Position numbers and translations under genes: made by a program. Below the pieces are notes generated by a model. The model was not told where the DNA came from, made no database searches, and saw nothing but the letters and a program-made list of their open reading frames with translations. Positions 54,729-62,047 of a stretch of 64,000 nucleotides of DNA are shown in pieces (the first letter of the stretch is position 1; every line of letters starts with the position of its first letter). Source of the stretch: Myxococcales bacterium (GTDB lineage: Bacteria; Myxococcota_A; Polyangia; Polyangiales; JADJMO01); NCBI GenBank assembly GCA_016709545.1, contig JADJMO010000038.1, positions 1 to 64,000 of the forward strand. The letters run 5' to 3'.

Positions 54729-55586
54729 CTAGGCATCACTGCCCAGGTAGAGCGCCAGCGAGCCGAGATGTTCGCGAACAGAAGCGCGCGCTTCGCGAGC
54801 GAGAGCGCCCTGCCTGCGCCGCAGAGCCACGGCCGCGACGATCCTGACATTCTTGGATTCGTCCTCCGTTGCCGCCTTCACCAGCCGCGGCACCGCCAGC
54901 TCCTCCGGCCAGTCTCGAAGCGCTTCGACAGCTGCCTCGCGGACGGCGCCCTCAGGGTGCTCGGAGAGCTGCCCGAGTCGCCCCGAGTCGCCCACGGGCA
55001 CCAGAAATGCCGCTGCTCTGAGCAGCATCCTCTGGCTCCTCTCGTCGACAGCGTGGCTGCTGAGCAGGGCATCGCACCGGCCCGCATCGAAGACACCTCG
55101 AGGAAAGTCGGACAACGACAGCACCTCGCCATCGAAGTCGTCCGTTCGACCAGCTTCCGCCAGCTCAGATTGTAGACCGAAGACTGCGCGGGTCGCCTCC
55201 ACGAACCCGCTGAATCGCGGAACCGGATCAAGGTCGCTTGTGGAGAATAGCGTCACCAGATCGCACAATGGCCCGTCCGCGAACGTCGCCAGGAAGACGC
55301 CGTTGTCGTTCGTGGCAATCGGCACGACATGACGCACCAGTTCAGCGCGTGGTTCGACGATCTCCACCAGCAACGCCATTGCGTCTGCGACCTCGGACAG
55401 CCGGAGCAGCCGTAAGCCAAACGCGTCGGCCGGCTGCTGGCCGTCAGCGTGGAGGAGGAGGGATTCAGCCGTCGTGCCAATGGAACGACCCATGGCCGCC
55501 ACCATGCGGTCCAAGGCGTTCCTCGAGCACGGCGGATTCAGCGGGCTTTTGGCAGTCCATGGAGTCAAGTCCTCGATCTGAACCAT
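54729..55586 (-). CDS. Hypothetical protein with C-terminal HEAT-like repeats
   Basis: The 285-residue soluble protein has an N-terminal alpha/beta region (CDLVTLFSTSDLDPVPRF) of unknown type. Its C-terminal helical repeats have HEAT/PBS-lyase character (LLRAAAFLVPVGDSGRLG, LSEHPEGAVREAAVEALRDW, AATEDESKNVRIVAAVALRR). It follows the 55590 gene by three bases on the same strand. Protein-protein contacts are likely; an immunity or scaffold role is a guess. Confidence 0.5.
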   Translation of the reverse strand: MVQIEDLTPWTAKSPLNPPCSRNALDRMVAAMGRSIGTTAESLLLHADGQQPADAFGLRLLRLSEVADAMALLVEIVEPRAELVRHVVPIATNDNGVFLATFADGPLCDLVTLFSTSDLDPVPRFSGFVEATRAVFGLQSELAEAGRTDDFDGEVLSLSDFPRGVFDAGRCDALLSSHAVDERSQRMLLRAAAFLVPVGDSGRLGQLSEHPEGAVREAAVEALRDWPEELAVPRLVKAATEDESKNVRIVAAVALRRRQGALAREARASVREHLGSLALYLGSDA

Positions 55587-55589
55587 CCA

Positions 55590-56222
55590 TCACCGCCCTT
55601 TCGACTCGCAGGTGCGTTCTTCCTTGCCGCATGCCTTCAGATACAGCTCGCGAAGCTCAAGCTCGGCCTCGGCGTCCTGTGACCCGACCAGTCTGAGGGC
55701 GCTACGCCCCAGAATCGTAGCCGCTTCGAAGCGACGTGTCGGTTCGAGATGGCCTGCAGAAGCGACGCTCAGAAGTCCCACGACCAGCGGGCCCGGGGTC
55801 ACTGGACAGATCGAAGCGGTCCACTTGTTCACCACCGACGCCCAGTCGACTTGAAAGTGAGTGAGGAGCAGTTCGATGAGCTGTGCGGACTGGGCGGAGA
55901 GCAAGGCAGACCATTCGCCGTCCGCTTCGAAGGAGAACCAGCGAGCCCGGTCGGTCAGATAGAGCCTCGCCGTACATCCGTCATCGCTACCATCCCAGAG
56001 GTAGACCGCGCGCACCATGGGCGCGCCCTCATCGAGTGCTCGCGTGCACTCGTCGATGTCTTCCAGATTGGCGCGTCGCTGAGCGTCTTCCAGAGAGACG
56101 CCACAGTACTTCCAATCACGCGGGAACCCCCTGTCCGCGTACCCTCGCAGCAGACCGGAGAAGGCCATAGCAATGGCTCGGACATCGACCATTTCCGCGG
56201 CAATCTGCGCAACAATTCGCAT
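55590..56222 (-). CDS. Hypothetical protein, operon partner of the HEAT-repeat protein
   Basis: The 210-residue protein has no signal peptide. It has helical and strand-rich parts (MVDVRAIAMAFSGLLRGYAD, ARLYLTDRARWFSFEADGEW, AQLIELLLTHFQVDWASVV) and a helical C-terminus ending in lysines and glutamates. No family was recognised. It lies three bases upstream of the HEAT-repeat gene, so the pair is one transcription unit. Confidence 0.45.
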   Translation of the reverse strand: MRIVAQIAAEMVDVRAIAMAFSGLLRGYADRGFPRDWKYCGVSLEDAQRRANLEDIDECTRALDEGAPMVRAVYLWDGSDDGCTARLYLTDRARWFSFEADGEWSALLSAQSAQLIELLLTHFQVDWASVVNKWTASICPVTPGPLVVGLLSVASAGHLEPTRRFEAATILGRSALRLVGSQDAEAELELRELYLKACGKEERTCESKGR

Positions 56223-56501
56223 CGAGCAGAAATCCCCTATGACAACTCGACGACCGCCCGCGACGACCAGCGCCTTCGACGCGAGACACCCGCAGTGCTC
56301 GTCGCGAGCGCTCCGCGGCCTCGCCCAGCAACGCTGGCTGATGCTCGCTGACCAGGATCGCGAGCGCTAGGACTCGCGGCTCCGAGCACGCTGCAGGGGT
56401 CCGGCTGCGTGGCGCGAACGGCACGCCGCCCCGGATCGAAGGCTGCGAGTCGACGTACCCCGACACCCGCCGAGGCTAGCTCAGGCGTCGGAGGGTTGCG
56501 G

Positions 56502-56560
56502 TGGTGGGCGCAGAGGGACTTGAACCCCCGACTTCAACCGTGTGAAGGTCCCAAAGGAGG
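56502..56560 (-). other. tRNA 3'-end-like remnant, possible attachment site
   Basis: On the minus strand the sequence reads a hairpin arm CTTCACACGGTTGAAG, a T-arm GGGGGTTCAAGTCCCTC with the invariant TTCAA loop, and TGCGCCCA followed by CCA. A matching 5' acceptor half (GGGCGCA) was not found upstream, so it is not a complete tRNA. A 3' tRNA fragment with its 5' side facing a defence region is the form left by integration into a tRNA gene. Confidence 0.4.
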
Positions 56561-56631
56561 GGACCAGCCGTTACGGAGTGGCTGATTTTCCCACGAATAT
56601 CGTTCCCGGCGTGACCCAGGCGTTCCAGCCG

Positions 56632-56892
56632 TCACGGGGGAGTGGGCAGGAAAGTGGGCAGGGCTAAGGCCGAGGTGGGCAGGGTCGTGTTCGTCGGGCC
56701 CCAGATCGCCCCTCCAACTCCTGACGCTGTGCTTGCGGCATGGGCCGCGCAGCACGAACCGTCCGCGAAGAGGATCGGTCTGCAGGCGGCGACGCACGTC
56801 GGGCGGCCCTGGTCGGTCGCGCTGCCCGAGCTGGAGCTGCACGCGAGGGCGATGAGCGAGAGCGAAAACCCGGAGGGCCGCGGCGCACTCAC
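56632..56892 (-). CDS. Possible small cysteine-rich lipoprotein
   Basis: GTG 56892 opens an 86-residue frame beginning SAPRPSGFSLSLIALACSSS, a plausible signal with lipobox LIALAC. The mature part has five further cysteines (RPTCVAACRP, GSCCAAH). Frame bias is weak and no homologue is recognised, so this could be a chance ORF. It would be divergent from the OLD-type gene. Confidence 0.3.
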   Translation of the reverse strand: MSAPRPSGFSLSLIALACSSSSGSATDQGRPTCVAACRPILFADGSCCAAHAASTASGVGGAIWGPTNTTLPTSALALPTFLPTPP

Positions 56893-57029
56893 ATGATCGG
56901 CCCGCGCGTGACGGCGACGCTGCTCGCAGCCTCGCCGCTTGCGCCCAGTTCGGCTCGTGTCCGGACAGGCAATGTCCGAGGATGGCTTTCGACGCAGGTA
57001 CTTGCCCGTGAGCGAGGTACCCTCTTCGC

Positions 57030-58073
57030 GTGCGCATCGAGCGAGTCCGCGTCCGCAACCTGCGAGCACTCGAGGACGTCGAGGTCGGGCTCGACCCAAA
57101 CCTCACCGTTGTCATCGGTGCGAACAACGCTGGAAAGACGACGCTGCTAGATGCAATCGGCGCCGTGGTGTCCTACTCCGGACGAGTCCCGTTCACTGAG
57201 CTCGACTTCCGAAGCACGTCGGCGAGCAGCGATCTGCGCGACGCGCCGCCGATTGTCATCGACCTCTGGTTGGCGCCACCCAGCGGTCAGCAGCGATTCG
57301 AATCGGGCGCCGTCGCCCCCGTGACCCCCCAGATCGTTGGCGACGGCGAGCGCGTTCTACTTCGCCTCGAGGTCCTCCTTGTGCCCGACGCCAGCACGTC
57401 GGCCCCCGATCTGACGGCACGGTTGGTCCTCCTCAGGCCCGATGGTTCCGAGATCGAGGAGACGGTCCGCAGCGCGTTCCCCTTCCGCGATCAGCTTCCG
57501 TTCCGAGCTTTCGGACCAGACCGTGACCTCCGTCGTGGGCTCGGCGGTCGCTGGTCGGACTGGGGGACGCTGCTGGCAGAGGCGCGGCCGGATCCCCCAA
57601 CCACTGCGGCAGCGCTCGAGCTGCTTCGGCAGGGAAGCGACAAGCTCGTGAGCGGAACCCCACTGATCGGTGAACTCGCTGAGTCGCTGTCGAGGATCGG
57701 ACCGGTCCTCGGACTTCCAAGCAACACGGTAGTCACCCTGAGCGCGGCTCCTCGCGACGTCGACGAGATGTTGCGTGCCCTCGCTATCGATGTGACGTCG
57801 CCGGCAGACCAGAGAGGCTTCGGCGCCGATCGGCACGGCTTGGGAACCCAAGGGGCGCTGCTCTTCGGAATCTACGCGCACCAGGTCGAACGACTTTCAA
57901 AGCGCGACCGCGTGCGCCCCATCCTCACCATCGAGGAACCGGAGGCGCACCTTCATCCAACCGCACAGCGAGCCATGGCCGGTCGACTCTCGGGCATGCC
58001 GGGTCAAGTGATCGCCAGTTCGCACTCGCCCGAGCTCTTGCTCACCGGCTCGGTGATCCTACTCGAACCGTGA
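57030..58073 (+). CDS. gajA: OLD-type ATPase half of a Gabija-like GajA, ends at an in-frame TGA
   Basis: The 347-residue ABC/OLD-family ATPase has Walker A in VIGANNAGKTTLLDAIG, an inserted dimerisation region, the signature area HGLGTQGALLFGIYAHQ, Walker B ILTIEEPEAHLHPTAQRAM, and a His switch in SSHSPELLLTG. The frame then stops at TGA 58071 and ATG 58074 opens the TOPRIM part in the same frame. In Gabija, GajA is a single OLD nuclease of about 580 residues; ATPase plus TOPRIM here total about 535. Next to a UvrD-like helicase, the defence assignment is likely. Whether the stop is real, read through, or an error is open. Confidence 0.75.
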   Translation: MRIERVRVRNLRALEDVEVGLDPNLTVVIGANNAGKTTLLDAIGAVVSYSGRVPFTELDFRSTSASSDLRDAPPIVIDLWLAPPSGQQRFESGAVAPVTPQIVGDGERVLLRLEVLLVPDASTSAPDLTARLVLLRPDGSEIEETVRSAFPFRDQLPFRAFGPDRDLRRGLGGRWSDWGTLLAEARPDPPTTAAALELLRQGSDKLVSGTPLIGELAESLSRIGPVLGLPSNTVVTLSAAPRDVDEMLRALAIDVTSPADQRGFGADRHGLGTQGALLFGIYAHQVERLSKRDRVRPILTIEEPEAHLHPTAQRAMAGRLSGMPGQVIASSHSPELLLTGSVILLEP

Positions 58074-58640
58074 ATGGCCAGGCGCGCGCCTTCAGTGTCC
58101 CAGGTGACCACCGATTCGTCGGGTGACGGTGCCATTCTGAAGCTTCGCGCGTTCTTCATGGCTCTCGGGCTCCCTGTGGTCGTCGTCTGCGACCACGACG
58201 TCGAGACACGTATCGATTCCCTTCTCGCCACCGTCGACCCGGAAGGCAGTGGCAGCCCAACGGACCGCCTCGAGCGCCACGGTGTGTTCACGCCGGGTGT
58301 CGGCATGAACGTGGAGTGCCTTCTGTGCGCAAACGCACCCGACGTGGTCGAGGCCATCCTCGCCGAGGACGGAACGCCTTACGCGGAGCTTCGTGCGAGT
58401 GACGATAGGGTTCCGAAGAACCAGAGGAGGCGCATCTCGCTCCGAGGTGGCGGCGAAGCTCCGGAGACGGTCGCGGAGTGTTCCGATGACGACGCCCGTG
58501 TGGTGCTCTTGGCACGGGCGAAGTCGGAGATCGTGCGAGTGTTCGCCCGGCTGACCGCGAACGGCACGGATGGCACTCGCGTGCCGGACTGCTATCGTAG
58601 AGCAGTCGAGCGGGCCGTGGAGAACGCCCGGAATCCCTGA
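58074..58640 (+). CDS. gajA: TOPRIM nuclease half of GajA, split from the ATPase by a stop codon
   Basis: The 188-residue ORF is directly continuous and in frame with the ATPase once the TGA at 58071 is ignored. It contains the TOPRIM DxD motif in PVVVVCDHDVETRID after a helix (GDGAILKLRAFFMALGL), plus later helices with RVVLLARAKSEIVRVF. The acidic residue normally in the first TOPRIM motif (E in VEGxxE) is not clear, reading SSGDGA. The stop overlaps the helicase ATG by one base (TGATG). If translated separately, it needs reinitiation at the TGA-ATG junction. Confidence 0.65.
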   Translation: MARRAPSVSQVTTDSSGDGAILKLRAFFMALGLPVVVVCDHDVETRIDSLLATVDPEGSGSPTDRLERHGVFTPGVGMNVECLLCANAPDVVEAILAEDGTPYAELRASDDRVPKNQRRRISLRGGGEAPETVAECSDDDARVVLLARAKSEIVRVFARLTANGTDGTRVPDCYRRAVERAVENARNP

Positions 58641-61034
58641 TGGTCGCAGCGCCCCGCCCTTTGGACCCCCTCGCGAGCTTCGGTCTCGACCAGGAGCGTT
58701 CCCGAGTCGCGCGCACGACGGACCGGCACGTCCTTCTGCTCGCAGGTCCGGGAGCGGGCAAGACCCACCTGCTCACCGCCCATGCTGCCTGGCTCGCCCA
58801 CCTCGGCGACGGTCGTGGTCATGCTCACGTTCTCCAACAAGGCGGCCGCCGAGATGCGCGCCCGTGTCGACGCAGCAGTGTCCCGCAGCGACAGTCGTCG
58901 TGTGGTTGCCCAGACACTCCACGCGCACGCGATGTCGCTCCTGCGAGCCCATGGGCAGCACCTCGGTCTTCCGGCCAGCACGGACATCCTCGAGAAGGCC
59001 GACGTCCAGGCGCTGGCCGATGGGTTGGCGCGAGAACATCGGGTCGCTGCACTCGACGACTTCGCGGACCGTTTCGAACGCTTTCAACGCCGGGGGGGGC
59101 GAGTCGATGCCGCGATGGTCCCGCCGTTGGTCGCCCTCGTAGTCGCGGAGATGCGACGGCGAGGTCGGTTCGACTGGAACACCTGCATTCGACTCGCAAC
59201 CGAACTGTTGATCACGCGCGAAGCAGTCAGTCGTACGGTTCGGCACCACGAGCGCTTCGTTCTCCTGGACGAGGCGCAGGATTGCGATGCGGCACAGCTC
59301 GCCTTCGTCGACGCACTGGTCGGCGGTCCGAAGGGCAGCACGCACCTGTGCATCGCGATGGACGCAGACCAGAGCCTCTACAAGTTCCGCGACGCAGACC
59401 CCGACAAGGTCCTTGGCTGGGCAAAGACGTACCAGCCACAGCCCGTCGAGCTAACGGAAAATCATCGGTGTGCCCCACGCATCCAGGCCTTGGCAAGCCG
59501 AGTAATCGAGCGTCCCTATGGAGGTGGTGTCGATCCAGGCGTCGCCCGCTGGCTTTCGAGTCCTGACGAGACGGCCGAGGCTCGAATGGTATGCGACCAG
59601 ATAGTCGCTGCATGTCGTCGGATGTTGCCCGACCGCATCGCGGTGCTCTCACGTCGCCGGGCTCGTCTGAACGCGCTCGAGGCAGCACTGCGGGCTGCAG
59701 GCGTGCCGGTGCGCAGCGACGCTGCGCCGCTGGACCGTCGAGGGCAAATCGTCGCCCTCGGGGTGGAGTTCCTCGCCACCTTGGACGAGGGTCGCCCGGC
59801 TCGATTCTCAGCTCGACCCTTTCTTGAGGCCCTACCAGGCATTGGAACGAATCTGGACGAGCGTATCGCAGAGGCCGATGCGCAGGGCGTTCACTTCGGC
59901 GAGTTGCTTGACGTTCCTGAATGGCTCGAGATGAGGCGCTGGCTCGAAGCGCCTCGAGCGCCTGAGGAGATCGTCCGGCGGCTGGCGCAGCTCGCAAACA
60001 TGACTCTCGAGGACGGAGACGACATCCTCGCGTTGGCGCGCGAAGAGCACACCTTCAAGTCTTTTGTGCGCACGCTCCGAGCACCCACGCGTGGGGCGTC
60101 TGCGGCCGGTGTCGTGCTGACCACCTTCCACGGGGCTAAGGGCCTCGAGTTCGACCTGGTGGTGGTGCTCGGCTGCGAAGACGGCGTCATCCCTGACTGG
60201 CGCAGCCGCGAGCCAGCCGACGTGCTCGCCGACCGTAGGGCGCTCTACGTGGCGCTCACGAGAGCGGCGCACGAGGTCGTGTTGACCGGTGTCACGCGCA
60301 ACCAGTCTGGCGTCGCGCAGAATCCCTCGCGCTTCGTGCCCGTGGCGGACGACCCACTCTGGTCGACCGTTTCAAACCAACTAAATCCTGGTCCGTCTTC
60401 GTCGTGTGCCTTCTGGGCGGCGCCCCTTCGCGTCGTAGTCGGTCTTGACGACCGCGTCGTCACCGTCGACCGCCGGACTCGTCGCCAGCGTACCAACCGA
60501 GAATCCCACGTTCACATGGCCCACGTAGAACCAAAGCAGGCGACCTTCTGGCCCGTCAGCGTGACGACCAGCCCATTCTCGCCGAGCGCCGCATCCTTCG
60601 CGTCGGCGGCGTACACTTCTGCGTCGCCGTGCAAGCGCAGAGCGGTGACCCGACCTCCGGCGAGCAGAAGCGCCGCTTGCGGCGCGACGAGAAGCTTCGA
60701 GACACGCGCGGGCAACTCGACGCGGCGCGACGGAGGACCGGCTGGACCGAGCCAGACGATCGCGTGTGCCCACTCGCGTCCTTCCCGTAGGAGTTCGTGC
60801 GAAGAACCCACGCCAACCGCTTCTTCGACGGCAACCACGTGCGGAGTCATAGAATCACCGTTGTTGGCCGCTGCTGCCTCCACGATGCCCACTTCGCCGA
60901 GCGACCGACGGGCATGCCTGCCCTTCGAATCGACCTCGAACAGATGTCTTCCCTGCCCGATGAGCAGGCGGTCTCCCACAGTTGCGAGCGAAGCAACGGG
61001 AAAGTCCTCGCTCAGGTTGGCCACCAGCGCATGA
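58640..61034 (+). CDS. gajB: UvrD/Rep-like helicase, Gabija-like GajB (frame break near 58810; tail unreliable)
   Basis: This SF1A helicase has motif I LLLAGPGAGKTHLL, motif Ia VVVMLTFSNKAAAEM, motif II VLLDEAQDCD, motif III MDADQSLYKFRDAD, motif IV ENHRC, motif V TTFHGAKGLEFDLVVVLG, and motif VI ALYVALTRAAHEVVL. Motif I is in a different frame from Ia; one base appears missing near 58810. Recognisable helicase ends near 60370. The frame then runs to 61034 over the opposite gene, so the true stop is probably before 60512 and was lost to another indel. In Gabija, GajB senses phage DNA ends or depleted nucleotides and activates GajA. Confidence 0.75.
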
Positions 61035-61622
61035 TCCCACCTGGGCTCCAGCAGGCGATTGAACGCGTGAAAGCTATACCGGATTTGCGAGACGCCTTCG
61101 GTCCCCATCGTGGCGGCTCGACACTCGACGATCGGTCCAGAGGGACCGGCGATGAGACGACCGCTTTCAAGGGCGGTTGGGCAGGCCGCGGGAAGGTCAC
61201 TGGGTGTCGCACCACTGAGGTCTCGCGCATGAAGGCCGAACTCATCGAGCCAGTAGGCGCGCCCCCCTGCTGCCGCTAGAGCTGTCGGGCGCGCCCGCGC
61301 GACCTCCTGCGTCTGGGCCGATGCTGGATCCCAATAGAAGACTCGTGCGCTCGTCCCGACAACGACCTTCCGTTGGTGGCCGCGACGAGTCTTCCGCCAT
61401 CGACCACGGACAGCGCCACCGACGCGCACTTCGAGGAGACACATACCTGCGCGACAGGTACGCTCGCAGGGATGGCGCCGTACCGCCAGCGTCGTCAGGT
61501 CCCACTTGGCGAGGCGACTTGCAACCCAAGAACATCGTCAGGACCACTATGGTCGCGCTACTTCTCAATGATCTTCCCCGCGTTCTGTTCAACCGCTTTA
61601 CCTGATCGACAAGCAAGGACAC
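60512..61622 (-). CDS. Secreted beta-propeller-like lipoprotein (two frame breaks)
   Basis: GTG 61622 opens a lipoprotein signal (TIVVLTMFLGCKSP). After breaks near 61430 and 61380 the protein continues through VCVSSKCASVALSVVDGG and KVVVGTSARVFYWDPASAQ into repeated blade-like strands (LAAAGGRAYWLDEFGLHA, VASLATVGDRLLIGQGRHLF, LLVAPQAALLLAGGRVTAL). PQQ- or RCC1-type propellers have this pattern. The function is unknown. It is convergent with the helicase and may be unrelated to defence. Confidence 0.5.
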
Positions 61623-61655
61623 AAGGTCACCGCCGTCGCTGCGATGAGAACTCCA

Positions 61656-61996
61656 TCAGTGCTTGTCGCCGTCCGAATCCACCCGAATCCACTCTCCAGC
61701 CGCGGTTCGTTCAAATACCGCTCCTTGGGGTGCATCTAGCAAGGGGATGATGCCCTCATCATAGTTCGCGATGGTGTTCACATCATAGATGGAGGTGTGC
61801 GACGGATTGTCCACGTAGTTCTGGGACTCCATCCCAGAGAAGAACCTCCATCCAGAGTCGCCACCCTCCTCAGGCTCTTCTCGATACATGTAGCTTATCA
61901 AGTGACCCTCAACGGTGACCTGGTTTGGAGCGGAAGAAAACCCAGTCCTGGCACAAGAACGCGAATCTCGGTTGGCTTCAACAAGAACTTCTTCAC
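61656..61996 (-). CDS. DUF2185-family protein (frame break near 61940)
   Basis: A small domain of about 113 residues starts VKKFLLKPTEIRVLVPGLG at GTG 61996 with GGAGGG upstream. It continues in another frame with ISYMYREEPEEGGDSGWRFF, NYVDNPSHTSIYDVNTIANY and IIPLLDAPQGAVFERT, the pattern of DUF2185. DUF2185 proteins occur as immunity proteins in polymorphic toxin systems and as stand-alone genes. No toxin is adjacent in the window. The assignment of family is firm, of function weak. Confidence 0.7.
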
Positions 61997-62047
61997 GGCA
62001 CCCTCCGTGCAACGCATCCAATTCTCGTGTGACTCGAGGGGTTGGGC

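Larger units (their letters stand above)
56223..57029. other. Mostly non-coding stretch at the left edge of the defence region
   Basis: About 800 bases between the unknown gene pair and the OLD-type ATPase. It holds the tRNA-3'-end-like sequence at 56502 and one weak lipoprotein ORF. The rest shows no convincing coding signal. Frames on either strand are low-complexity, as expected for antisense reading of GC-rich DNA. Confidence 0.45.

Noticed and set aside
56502..56600. A full tRNA on the minus strand
   Set aside because: Upstream hairpins exist (a GGTCCC/GGGACC arm) but no 5' acceptor strand pairs with the 3' end over seven bases.
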